From CAWGXG01 sp963826505 (GTDB lineage Bacteria; Chloroflexota; Anaerolineae; Aggregatilineales; Aggregatilineaceae): a DNA stretch of 64,000 nucleotides. The position numbers and the translations under genes were made by a program. Below are positions 53,834 to 62,143 of the stretch, piece by piece. The stretch is taken from the NCBI GenBank assembly GCA_963826505.1, contig CAWGXG010000003.1, positions 65,768 to 129,767 on the forward strand. Reading direction: 5' to 3'. Under the pieces are notes generated by a model. It was not told the DNA's origin, ran no database searches, and saw nothing but the letters and a program-made list of their open reading frames with translations. Position 1 is the stretch's first letter; each line of letters opens with the position of its first letter.

Positions 53834-54038
53834 TATAAGTTTACCACGCAATTACCCGAAAGTCAAGATGTGGAGCGAGTAAAAACAGGGGGAATAACCC
53901 GAAATTGCACAGGGTGTTATGGCCGTTTGCTGGCTGAAAAGCGCGGCGCGCGCACGCGAGTCTCTTCTGGTTAGCGCGCAAGTCGGCCTGAAGGCTATAA
54001 TTCTCTTAAGCTGCGGCGCCCACCTAACGGGAGTACCC

Positions 54039-55319
54039 ATGTCTATCCGTAATATCTACTGGCCCCACGATCGGGAGGCCATCCTCGAACTCATCCGGCA
54101 AACCCAGGGCGAAGAGGATTCCATTTTGTTGGCGACCTCGTACGGCCAGGGTCCGACGTTTGATCCGTCAGATTGCTTTGTGATTGAGGGTGACCAGGAG
54201 GGCGAGCTGGCCGCCCATGGCATGCTGATTACGCACCACTTGCAGATTGGCAGCAGTCTGCTGCCCACCGCTGAGATCGGCCTGTTCGCGATCAGTCCCC
54301 ATTACCTGGGGCGCGGCTACGAAGGGCTGCTGCTGGATGTGCTCCACGCGCGCATGGCCGAGCGCGATGACGTGTTGGGCCTGTCGTTTGGCGATCCGCT
54401 GCTATTCGAAGCGTGGCAATATGAGTACGCAGTCGGTCTCTACCTCACCAATTACGAATCGGACATCTATGTCGATCTCGCGCTGCAAGCCGCGGACTGG
54501 GACTCTCAGCAGACTTACGAACGGCGCACGGCTGAACAGCTTGGCGTGCGGCGGCATGGGGTCACCGTGCGTCGCTTTTACCTGTCCGATCTCCCGGCGG
54601 TGCAGGCTCATTATTATGAGGAGAGCACACGCGGTCACTATATTATCGTCCGCGACGAAAACGCCTGGCTGACGCAGCTCGATACCCTGGCGCGGGTCGG
54701 GCGCAGTGAGCCCGATGATTTCCTGGTCGCCGAGGCCAACGACCGGTTGGTCGGCTATGTCCGGCTGGTGACGCAAGATCAAGTCAACCTGTTTCGCGGC
54801 GCTCAGGCGGCCCGCTTCAGCGTGATCGAGGCCGGTGGCACCGATCCGGACGGGATCGACGCGCTGCTGGCCGCCGTCGCGCACCTGGCTCAAACGTTCA
54901 GTGTCGAGCGTATCGGGCTGTTCGTCCATCCCAACAGCCTGTTCATGCGCCATGCCCTGCTGCGCGGCGCTACGCTGCGCCACTTCACCGGGTCGGCACT
55001 GGTGCGCCTGCAAAATCTCCCGCTGGCGCTCAACCTGATGGTGCCCACCCTCGAAGACCGGCGCATGAACAGCCGTTTCGCTCAGCGCGCCTACCAGCTC
55101 GTCATCACCACTGAGCATGAAGAAGCGGACGTTTTCCTGGGCATCGGAGACGCGGAAGTCGTGCAAATCGAGGCGCCTTCGACGACGATCGTCCGGCTGT
55201 TTACCGGCTGGTATGGCATCGATCATCTGACGATGGGCTATCACGAACGGTACACCGATCTGCTGCGCATTCTCTTTCCGCAGCGCGATCCTAAAATTGG
55301 ACTGGCTGACGTGATCTGA
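54039..55319 (+). CDS. Eis-like GNAT acetyltransferase
   Basis: This 426-residue protein has a first GNAT domain (LPTAEIGLFAISPHYLGRGY; GLLLDVLHARMAERDDVLGL), a second GNAT-like domain (VTVRRFYLSDLPAVQAHYYE; DDFLVAEANDRLVGYVRLVT), and a C-terminal part like SCP2 (LVITTEHEEADVFLGIGDAE). This is the arrangement of Eis-type enzymes, which acetylate amines. The substrate is unknown. The start at 54039 follows ACGGGAGTACCC. A second GNAT gene with a similar end follows at 55402. Confidence 0.85.
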   Translation: MSIRNIYWPHDREAILELIRQTQGEEDSILLATSYGQGPTFDPSDCFVIEGDQEGELAAHGMLITHHLQIGSSLLPTAEIGLFAISPHYLGRGYEGLLLDVLHARMAERDDVLGLSFGDPLLFEAWQYEYAVGLYLTNYESDIYVDLALQAADWDSQQTYERRTAEQLGVRRHGVTVRRFYLSDLPAVQAHYYEESTRGHYIIVRDENAWLTQLDTLARVGRSEPDDFLVAEANDRLVGYVRLVTQDQVNLFRGAQAARFSVIEAGGTDPDGIDALLAAVAHLAQTFSVERIGLFVHPNSLFMRHALLRGATLRHFTGSALVRLQNLPLALNLMVPTLEDRRMNSRFAQRAYQLVITTEHEEADVFLGIGDAEVVQIEAPSTTIVRLFTGWYGIDHLTMGYHERYTDLLRILFPQRDPKIGLADVI

Positions 55320-55401
55320 CCGGGAGGCGCAGCGCCACCCGGCACGTCTGACCGGTTGTTTGTGTCGAAGACCTGCAATGGTCTTCAGGGAGTCCTGGCT
55401 T

Positions 55402-56346
55402 ATGTCTCAAATTACAGTGCGGCAGGCCACTCTGGCCGATGCTATCCAAATTACAGCTTTGAACAATGCAACGATTCCGACCTGGACCCGGCGCAACATC
55501 GACGGCGAGGCTATCCCGACCCCATACGACGACCTGACTCTGTTCGAGCGGTGGCTCAATGGCGGTCCCTGGGCCAGCGTTGAAATGTGCTCGGTCCATC
55601 TGGCGAATCTACTGCGCGGCACTGAGGGTATCCCGCTGGTCGCGGAGAGTGAGGGGCAGGTCGGGGCCGAAGCCGAGATCTTCATCGGGCGCGAGCCAGA
55701 ACCCTTCGGACATCACGTCAACGTCTCGAAGCTGGCCGTCCACCCGAACTTTGACAACGTGGGGCTCGGCAGCGCGTTGATCACGTATGTGCAACAGATC
55801 GCGGAAGCTATCCGCTGCAAGCGTGTGACCATCGCCCATGCCGAGGCTGATGCCGCCTTTTACGAGCATCACCGCTTTGCGCGCGCCCACAGCGGCCAAC
55901 GCATCATCATCAAGACGGGCAGCGGGCGCGTCTTCTACAAAGCCAGCGATCTCAAGACCTTCGATCCGCACATGATCGAAGGCTGGCACATGCCGTTGGG
56001 CCGCTACCAAAACGCGCGCGAAGAGTGGGACCGCATGCTGCCCGGGTTTTGGAACAGCGTGCCGGAGATCGTCGAGCCGGAATCCGCGCGGCTGCACATC
56101 ACCGTGACCGGACAGGAAGCCTACGCGCTGATGCAGGAAGACCGCGACAATCCCAAGCGCGTGCATGCCTGGGTATGGAGCAAGCGCCCAGTCAACAACC
56201 TGTTGGTGATGACGCTGCTCGATTGGGCCGCCCGCGAGGATTACGAAGAGGTTGTGACCTTCGCCTGGGATTACGTGCTGCCCATGCTCGAAATCGACTT
56301 CGAGCGCGCCGACCCCGTCCAGACACTCTACGCGCGGGCGCTGTAG
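55402..56346 (+). CDS. GNAT acetyltransferase with SCP2-like C-terminus
   Basis: This 314-residue protein has a GNAT domain (ITVRQATLADAIQITALNNA; NVSKLAVHPNFDNVGLGSAL with the acetyl-CoA loop; TIAHAEADAAFYEHHRFARA). After residue 190 follows a part resembling the C-terminal portion of the neighbouring gene (ARLHITVTGQEAYALMQEDR; NLLVMTLLDWAAREDYEEVV). The start at 55402 follows CAGGGAGTCCTGGCTT. It probably arose with the 54039 gene by family expansion; the two likely share a transcript. Confidence 0.85.
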   Translation: MSQITVRQATLADAIQITALNNATIPTWTRRNIDGEAIPTPYDDLTLFERWLNGGPWASVEMCSVHLANLLRGTEGIPLVAESEGQVGAEAEIFIGREPEPFGHHVNVSKLAVHPNFDNVGLGSALITYVQQIAEAIRCKRVTIAHAEADAAFYEHHRFARAHSGQRIIIKTGSGRVFYKASDLKTFDPHMIEGWHMPLGRYQNAREEWDRMLPGFWNSVPEIVEPESARLHITVTGQEAYALMQEDRDNPKRVHAWVWSKRPVNNLLVMTLLDWAAREDYEEVVTFAWDYVLPMLEIDFERADPVQTLYARAL

Positions 56347-56438
56347 CGGCGCTCCTCCACACAGAAACCGCCCCCTCAGTCGGAACCAGGGGGCGGCAGC
56401 AGCAGGAATGCGCGAGTAGGTACTGGAGAGATGCGCGC

Positions 56439-57170
56439 CTATTTGGCCGCCGACGTATCGATCACGTTAGTCGGCAGCGGGCGACCCTGCCACACGTCGT
56501 CATAGTTGGGTCCCATCGTGGCGCGATCGACCCACAAGACCGAGCAGGCCCACATCACCTGGTAGTACTGCCCGCTGGTGTCCACGCCTGTGACCCACGC
56601 CGTTTTGCCCGCCTCGATCGTCAGAGTCGGGGAAATGGCGACACCCGGCACGGCGTACAGGGTGGCATCACTCAGGAACGAGCCGACCACGGCTGTCGTC
56701 GGCAGCGGCATCAGCGCCACGCAGCCGGTGGAATCGCTGATTTGCAGCGTGTAATCACCCGTTGCAGAGCCAAAACCATCCACGCGGAACGTGTAGACGC
56801 CCGCAACGGGCGTTACGAAAACGACCACCGAATTGCGGAAGCCACCACAGACCTGCGTACCGCCATCGTCATTATAGACATCCGCGAAGCTCGTATCGCT
56901 GGTGTCGCTTCCCGGGAAAAAGACCGTAAGAATCGAGTCAAGCGTCGGGGCCGCCGGATCACAGTAGACGATAGCACTAATCTGAGCGTTTGCCCGGAGA
57001 TCAAGGGTATACAAATCGTACTGCGGGCCGCTGGCAATCGTCCCGGCATAACTGCCCAGCACTGAATCGGCGTGCGCAGGCGCGACAGACATTGTCGCCA
57101 TAGACATCGCCACCACAACAGCCACCACCATAAAAACGCTGACGAGCTTCAAGACATGTTGACGCGACAT
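56439..57170 (-). CDS. Exported protein with a PPC-like beta domain
   Basis: This 243-residue protein has a signal peptide (LVSVFMVVAVVVAMSMATMS, cleavage near AHADS). The mature part begins with a domain like bacterial pre-peptidase C-terminal domains (YDLYTLDLRANAQISAIVYC; GVYTFRVDGFGSATGDYTLQ). The rest is beta-rich with an SH3-like strand pattern (GKTAWVTGVDTSGQYYQVMW). The start at 57168-57170 follows AGGAGGTTCTT. On the mRNA, a 6-bp hairpin TGGTTC/GAACCA (57181-57196) directly touches this ribosome site. Its function is unknown. Confidence 0.8.
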   Translation of the reverse strand: MSRQHVLKLVSVFMVVAVVVAMSMATMSVAPAHADSVLGSYAGTIASGPQYDLYTLDLRANAQISAIVYCDPAAPTLDSILTVFFPGSDTSDTSFADVYNDDGGTQVCGGFRNSVVVFVTPVAGVYTFRVDGFGSATGDYTLQISDSTGCVALMPLPTTAVVGSFLSDATLYAVPGVAISPTLTIEAGKTAWVTGVDTSGQYYQVMWACSVLWVDRATMGPNYDDVWQGRPLPTNVIDTSAAK

Positions 57171-57206
57171 AAGAACCTCCTGGTTCCTGAGAACCATCCA
57201 ACTCAC

Positions 57207-57457
57207 TGACGCCGCGAATCGGTATCATTTCATTCATTATATAAGTAGTTTTATAGTATATATAGCTTTTTTATAGTAAATTTGCTTTCTATATATAAAT
57301 AAAGATTCTAACCAGTTGAATTTATATTCGATGGCCGTAATGTCATAAATTCGATAAGCGAAGAAAATACCGGAGAGATGGACTGATAAACAGGTCATCC
57401 GGGACAAAATAGCGACGAAGACTTCCGGCGTGTGCAGCTTAATAAATCAAACATTTA
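57207..57457. other. AT-rich spacer between divergent genes
   Basis: The stretch is far richer in A and T than the rest of the window. It holds TATAAT on the minus strand (57236-57241), a likely -10 of the exported protein gene, and a TTTTATAGTA direct repeat at 57249 and 57269. No gene is seen. Confidence 0.6.
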
Positions 57458-57486
57458 TTGACAATATTTATCAATGTGCGTACAAT
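57458..57486 (+). promoter_or_regulatory. Strong sigma70-type promoter
   Basis: Consensus TTGACA (57458-57463), 17 bases, and TACAAT (57481-57486), pointing to the DUF4395 gene. The -10 box lies in the centre of a palindrome (57471-57499). Confidence 0.8.
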
Positions 57487-57499
57487 AAGCGCACATTGA
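57471..57499. promoter_or_regulatory. Operator palindrome around the -10 box
   Basis: Perfect 10-bp arms TCAATGTGCG (57471-57480) and CGCACATTGA (57490-57499) are separated by nine bases that contain the -10 element. A protein bound here would block transcription. Confidence 0.7.
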
Positions 57500-57510
57500 A
57501 ACTGCACAAA

Positions 57511-57704
57511 TGTCTTGATCGATTCGATCCAAGGGACTCGTAATGTACACTCAACTCTGTATGTGTCTGAAGCCGGGACGCTAGGCCGCACGACTTCAGA
57601 CACCGGGCAATTTGCCCACCGCAAGCCAATAAGCTGAAGCGCGTGGTCGCGTCCCCCCCTCCGGGAACGGGAACGCTGCCGCGCGTTTTTGTGCTTATTG
57701 GCTT
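57511..57704 (+). other. Highly structured leader or small RNA
   Basis: Four stem-loops follow the promoter. CTTGATCGA/TTCGATCCAAG lies near 57512-57531. GTGTCTGAAG/CTTCAGACAC is a perfect 10-bp stem (57563-57572, 57594-57603). GGGC/GCCC lies at about 57605-57617. AAGCCAATAAGC/GCTTATTGGCTT is a perfect 12-bp stem (57623-57634, 57693-57704), followed by GTTTTG. I do not recognise a known riboswitch. It may be a leader of the DUF4395 gene or a small RNA ending near 57710. Confidence 0.6.
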
Positions 57705-57740
57705 GTTTTGTTGGATCTCTCGCTCGGTATGGAGAATACC

Positions 57741-58199
57741 ATGACAACACAACGTCGTGTCGATCACAATCTCATTCGCACGAACCAAACCCTGACTATT
57801 GCGCTGCTTGCGCTGGCGTTCGTGTTCGACTGGCCAGCGTTGGCCGCGTTCACAGGGGTGGTGATGCTGGTTTCGGCCCTGTTCCCGCCGCTGGGACTGT
57901 TCTCGCGTGTGTACCGCCACGCGCTGGTCCCCGCCGGGCTCGTCCGGCCGCAGGTCATCCAGGATAACCCGGAGCCGCATCGCTTCGCGCAGCTCCTTGG
58001 TGGCACGATGGTCACGCTCGGCGCGCTGGCGCTGACTGCCGGAGTCGCGCTGCTCGGCTGGGCCCTGGTCGCGATCGTCATCGGGCTGGCCTCGCTCAAC
58101 CTGTTCGCGGGTTGGTGCGCGGGCTGCACGCTCTACTACGTCCTGAACCGCCTGGGCGTGCGCGGGTTCACCCATGCGCCGCTGGAGGTCACACGGTGA
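57741..58199 (+). CDS. DUF4395-family membrane protein
   Basis: This 152-residue protein has four hydrophobic segments (LTIALLALAFVFDWPALAAF; VVMLVSALFPPLGLF; MVTLGALALTAGVALLGWAL; IVIGLASLNLFAGWCAGCTL) and a CxxC pair (Cys126, Cys129) at the end of the last helix. DUF4395 proteins often occur beside thioredoxins and are thought to pass reducing power across the membrane. The start at 57741 follows GGAGAATACC. The next gene starts inside its stop codon and encodes a thioredoxin. Confidence 0.88.
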   Translation: MTTQRRVDHNLIRTNQTLTIALLALAFVFDWPALAAFTGVVMLVSALFPPLGLFSRVYRHALVPAGLVRPQVIQDNPEPHRFAQLLGGTMVTLGALALTAGVALLGWALVAIVIGLASLNLFAGWCAGCTLYYVLNRLGVRGFTHAPLEVTR

Positions 58200-58600
58200 T
58201 CGCACGACTGGCGATTCTGGGGACACTCGCCGTGCTGGGCGTGTTCGCGTATGCCCAGTTCAGGTACTGGCAGATCAGGCGCGCGGCGCTCATCGCGCCC
58301 GCCGATCCGCTGTTGGTGATACGGCGGCCCAACACGCCCACCATCCTGTACTTCACGACGCCGGTCTGTGTCCCATGCCGCACGCAGCAGCGTCCGGCCC
58401 TGCTGCGCCTGCAATCCGAGCTCGGCGACGGCGTGCAGGTGATCGAAGTCAATGCGATGGAACAGACCGACGCGGCGGATCGGTGGGGCGTGATGAGCAT
58501 CCCGACCACCTTCATTCTGGATCGGAACGGCACACCGCGTAACGTGAATTATGGCGTCGCAAGCGTGGATAAACTGCGCGGGCAGCTGCAAGGCTTATAG
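58196..58600 (+). CDS. Membrane-anchored thioredoxin-like protein
   Basis: This 134-residue protein has one N-terminal helix (residues 2-21) and an outside thioredoxin fold with the redox pair CVPC (Cys58, Cys61) and the cis-proline loop MSIPTTFILD. The start is a GTG at 58196-58198 that overlaps the DUF4395 stop as GTGA, with GGAGG in front. The pair probably forms one unit: DUF4395 carries electrons through the membrane and this protein uses them for disulfide reduction. That is inference. Confidence 0.88.
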   Translation: MIARLAILGTLAVLGVFAYAQFRYWQIRRAALIAPADPLLVIRRPNTPTILYFTTPVCVPCRTQQRPALLRLQSELGDGVQVIEVNAMEQTDAADRWGVMSIPTTFILDRNGTPRNVNYGVASVDKLRGQLQGL

Positions 58601-58621
58601 TTGCCCGCCGCACAGGGGCGG

Positions 58622-59350
58622 TCAGCGCGTGTCTTCGGCGAGGGCCGTCTTCAGAATGGCGGTGAAGGCTTCTGGCGCGCGCAGATTCGCGACGCGCAGC
58701 CGGACGCCTTCGGGCAGGGCGGCGTGTTCTTCGCTGGTGGGATCGGCCAGTTGATCGGCGATGCGCCCCGAGTCGCGCACGGTTACGAGTGTGTTGCCCT
58801 CGCGCGCATGGGCCAGCACTTCCTGAAACACAATCTGCCCACCGTTGATGATCAGCGCCAGACCGGGCAGTCCGCAGCCGCGCAGCATGCCCACCAGCAG
58901 CGGCAACTCAGCACCAAAGTCGTCACAGTCGACCAGCGCGAAATGGGTGTGATCGGGGTTGAGCGGGATGCGGTCTTCGCTCCAGGCAGGGCCGCCGGGA
59001 TACAGCACGTAGCGGTAAGGCGTCACGCCCACCAGGGGAAACGTCCCGCCGATCGCACGGCGAGCTTCGCCCAGTACGCGGGGAACTCCAGCCTGCGTGC
59101 CGCCGTCGACTACCAACAGGCGACGTTCCTCGGCCAGCGGCGCCAGCCCCCTGGTGAGGAAATCGCGCACGGCGCTGAGCAGTTCGGTTTCCATATTGCC
59201 CGCGCCGCCATGCACGACGACGATGCCCGCGTAAGGCGGCAGTCCCAGCGCGGAGAGCACCCGTTGAGGCGCGGCCGATGGGCTTACCAGGATCGCACGC
59301 GCGCTGCGCTGCGCGTCGAACTGGATCGAAAACAAGGTGTCGATGTCCAT
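58622..59350 (-). CDS. Stand-alone LSDAT/SLOG-type ligand-sensing protein
   Basis: This 242-residue protein fits the prokaryotic LSDAT (SLOG) domain: GIVVVHGGAGNMETELLSAV, then LLVVDGGTQAGVPRVLGEAR with the GGT loop, and HTHFALVDCDDFGAELPLLV, followed by LALIINGGQIVFQEVLAHAR. SLOG domains bind nucleotide-like ligands; many occur in conflict systems or with TRPM-like channels. Here no effector is fused. It ends near the thioredoxin gene and is transcribed the other way. Confidence 0.7.
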   Translation of the reverse strand: MDIDTLFSIQFDAQRSARAILVSPSAAPQRVLSALGLPPYAGIVVVHGGAGNMETELLSAVRDFLTRGLAPLAEERRLLVVDGGTQAGVPRVLGEARRAIGGTFPLVGVTPYRYVLYPGGPAWSEDRIPLNPDHTHFALVDCDDFGAELPLLVGMLRGCGLPGLALIINGGQIVFQEVLAHAREGNTLVTVRDSGRIADQLADPTSEEHAALPEGVRLRVANLRAPEAFTAILKTALAEDTR

Positions 59351-59640
59351 GTCTGCCGTCCTTACGCCCCCCGCAGGCTCTTTCAGGACCTGAACGTAGG
59401 CTCTCTTTCAGATTGTCGGGCAAGATTGTGCCCTATCAGCCCCCAGTATTCGGGGGGATGGCCCGATACGCTCGCCAGACCAGTACCCGAGCCCGGTAAC
59501 GGGCATTATAGCCTCACACGCGCTCATGCGCACATCCGGCGCACAGGCCTTTTTAGCTTTTGTTCACAACCGTGATACCCCCCTGAGGCGCAAACCGAGT
59601 TAAAATCTACAGTGTGCGACTATTCCGCCGCACATGGATC

Positions 59641-60483
59641 ATGAGCCATACGAAATCAGGCAAGCAAATGAACGCCCCACAACAAATCACTGAAGCTAAC
59701 ACTGCTGTCGACTTTCTGCGCGAGCAGATGAACGAAATCGATCACAAGATTGCCCGGCTTGAAGCTGGCGTGACGACCTGCGAGGACTGTCTGGAATCCG
59801 ACAGCTTGCAGCGCATGCTGCACGCCGCCGCGACAGAACGCGATCTACTCCACGAACTGCTGATGCACCAGCTCAACGGCGAGGCAGTCTCGCTGGAAGC
59901 GGCCATCATCGAGCACTCGCACCGGGGCGGACGCGAAGCCGGACTGCTGCGCGCCAATTGGCGGCGCGGACAGCCGACCCCGCCCGCGTACTGGGAAATG
60001 GAGATCAAGCAAGCCTTCTACGCCGAACTGCTGCGACGCTGGCACGTCTGGGAGACCGAAGGTCCGCACCACACATACCCGCGCAGCGCGGCGGCGGTTC
60101 AGTTGGTCACCGGGCCAGATGGCGCACCCGTCTACAACCATCCCTGGTATCTGCCGCCCAATGGCAGCGGCAATCACCGTAAGGAAACAGAACATCATAC
60201 AGAGGACCCGCTGGCCGCGCTTGAAGCGCAGATCGTCGCCGCGCTGCACGAAGCGCACCTGCCCGACGATCACCTGACCATCACCGTCCAGCCCGGCGGC
60301 GAAGTGCTGCTGACCGGTTACGCCCACAGCGCTGAGGAGCGTGAAGCGATCATCGTGCTGCTGATGGGTCTGGACGATGTCTGGGAGCTGCTGGTCGATC
60401 TTCAGGTCACGGATGAGGCTCACTGCCCGGTGTGCCATCCCGCTCCGGAAACCGCATCGAAAACCTCTGCATCACCTGCGTAA
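59641..60483 (+). CDS. BON-domain protein with N-terminal coiled coil
   Basis: This protein of about 280 residues begins with helices (AVDFLREQMNEIDHKIARLE) carrying CEDC, continues with a helical middle part rich in Arg and Trp, and has a BON domain near the C-terminus (ITVQPGGEVLLTGYAHSAEE; DVWELLVDLQVTDE) with a following CPVC motif. BON domains bind membranes or ligands. The ATG at 59641 or one at 59668 may be used; a -10-like TAAAAT at about 59600 argues against the GTG at 59614. The family is otherwise unknown. Confidence 0.75.
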   Translation: MSHTKSGKQMNAPQQITEANTAVDFLREQMNEIDHKIARLEAGVTTCEDCLESDSLQRMLHAAATERDLLHELLMHQLNGEAVSLEAAIIEHSHRGGREAGLLRANWRRGQPTPPAYWEMEIKQAFYAELLRRWHVWETEGPHHTYPRSAAAVQLVTGPDGAPVYNHPWYLPPNGSGNHRKETEHHTEDPLAALEAQIVAALHEAHLPDDHLTITVQPGGEVLLTGYAHSAEEREAIIVLLMGLDDVWELLVDLQVTDEAHCPVCHPAPETASKTSASPA

Positions 60484-60489
60484 GTAGCA

Positions 60490-60524
60490 ACAGGGGCGCA
60501 CTGTTCAACATAGTGCGCCCCTGT
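60490..60524. terminator. Bidirectional hairpin between converging genes
   Basis: A perfect 13-bp stem ACAGGGGCGCACT/AGTGCGCCCCTGT has a 9-base loop. T-runs on both sides are weak. It lies between the BON gene and the converging TPR gene. Confidence 0.65.
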
Positions 60525-60566
60525 GTTGTCTGTGCTATCGCCCGCGTGATCACTGCTGCTTACGCC

Positions 60567-61943
60567 TTACGAGCTGGTCCAGTCCTCGACCGGCTTGACC
60601 GCGATCGAGTCGATCATAGCCTCGATCATATCCTGCGGGATCGTCTTACCTTTATCGGCAAAAAACGTGGCGCGCAGCCACAGGGTCAGCCCGTCGTGGG
60701 GGATGTAGATATCCCAGGCGGCGGTCACCCAACGCCCCTTGCTGGTGTACTCGTAGTAATACGCGGGATAATCACCGATCTGGCGCTGATCCTGCACATA
60801 GTTGACCTTGGCGCTGTCGTCGAATGTCCAACCGTCCTGGTACAGCTCGTACTGCGTTTTGGCCCAGCTCCCGTTGTCGTAGGATGCTGACGTGGGCGGG
60901 ACATCCATCACGATGATGGACACATCTGTATCAGGCAGACTATCGCCCGAAAACATCATGCTAAAACTCTGCGACAGCATCTGCCCGATGTCTACCTGCT
61001 TCCCCACGAAGCTATCGACCTCGTTATAAAATGCGTGGTTGGCGATGCCGCACACCGAATACCCCATACTCTCGTGTTCGCAGCGCATGTCCCATCCCTG
61101 CGGATAGTCAACGCTGAAGGACGCGCCGTCGAGCGTTGTCATGCTGGGCACGCCCCCGCCACCCTTAGACCCGATCCAGCCCTGGTTCTCGGCCAGGAAC
61201 AACACCAGCGCCACGACTACGACGATCGCTATCGCCACCAACCCAAAGCCGATCAGGCGCTCGACGCTGTGCCTTTCGTCATCCACGGACCCCTCCGGGG
61301 TAAACGCGGACGCGCCGCTGACCTCCGCCGTACCACCGCTGTCGCCAATCGCGCTGCGCACGAAGGATCGCACCGAGGGGCCGCCGCCGCTGCCATCGGG
61401 GATGCCCTCAAACGGGTCGTCGTGCGACGGTGCCGCGAAGGGATCGGCCCGCAAAAAGTCCTCAAAGCTCGGTGTGCCGTCCGTCGATGTGGACGGTGGT
61501 GCAGAAAAAGCCGGTTCCTCACGCGGCTTGGCGGGCGGCAGCTTGGATCGCGACAGGGTCGGGGGCGCGGGAGCCGATGGCGTGGGCGGGGGCGGGGTGG
61601 AGTCGGCCTCAAGATGGATGGGTTGGATGGTCGCCGGGCGTGACGAGATCGCGCCCAAAAAGAACGAATCGTCCGGCTCGTCATCAGGAACAGGCGGCGC
61701 CAACAGCTCGTTTAGCCTGGCGCGCGCTTTCGTATGAGTTGGATCGAGCTGGAGCACCGTCTCAAGACAGCGCCGGACCTGGTCTGGTTCAGAAATGGCG
61801 TGCGCCATCAGCCACCAGCCTTTGGCGTCCTTCGGATTCTGCGCCAGATAGGATTTGAGGATGCGGCCTGCTTCGGGTCGCTGCCCGGCCTTAAGCAGAT
61901 GATAGGCGTTGACCAGTTCGGGAGATGAGGGAGATTCCGCCAT
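60567..61943 (-). CDS. TPR-linker-membrane protein with extracytoplasmic domain
   Basis: This 458-residue protein starts with TPR-like helices (ELVNAYHLLKAGQRPEAGRI; GWWLMAHAISEPDQVRRCLE). A Pro/Ser-rich low-complexity linker of about 150 residues follows, then one membrane helix (LIGFGLVAIAIVVVVALVLF). The outside domain of about 190 residues (LDGASFSVDYPQGWDMRCEH; TQYELYQDGWTFDDSAKVNY) is beta-rich, like PsbP-type or lipoprotein domains. The layout mirrors that of the kinase at 2589. Function unknown. Confidence 0.75.
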   Translation of the reverse strand: MAESPSSPELVNAYHLLKAGQRPEAGRILKSYLAQNPKDAKGWWLMAHAISEPDQVRRCLETVLQLDPTHTKARARLNELLAPPVPDDEPDDSFFLGAISSRPATIQPIHLEADSTPPPPTPSAPAPPTLSRSKLPPAKPREEPAFSAPPSTSTDGTPSFEDFLRADPFAAPSHDDPFEGIPDGSGGGPSVRSFVRSAIGDSGGTAEVSGASAFTPEGSVDDERHSVERLIGFGLVAIAIVVVVALVLFLAENQGWIGSKGGGGVPSMTTLDGASFSVDYPQGWDMRCEHESMGYSVCGIANHAFYNEVDSFVGKQVDIGQMLSQSFSMMFSGDSLPDTDVSIIVMDVPPTSASYDNGSWAKTQYELYQDGWTFDDSAKVNYVQDQRQIGDYPAYYYEYTSKGRWVTAAWDIYIPHDGLTLWLRATFFADKGKTIPQDMIEAMIDSIAVKPVEDWTSS

Positions 61944-62143
61944 AATACCCTGCCTTGATCGTGAGCGCGATCGCGCCCTGGTCTGTACGTGATGTGTGCT
62001 AATGTGAGCGGCGATGCAGATGGTTCTTTGGGGCGGCCCAAGCTGAAGCGCGGCCCGGAACCCAGTGATGTATCCAGTATAACCCGGACTGGGCGCGTGT
62101 GGCCCCCCAAATCATGGCGGAGCCTGGAATTTTCATGAAGATT

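Noticed and set aside
57471..58226. Minus-strand frame of 251 codons
   Set aside because: It is antisense to the DUF4395 gene and the structured leader, and rich in Arg, Gln and His like other antisense frames.
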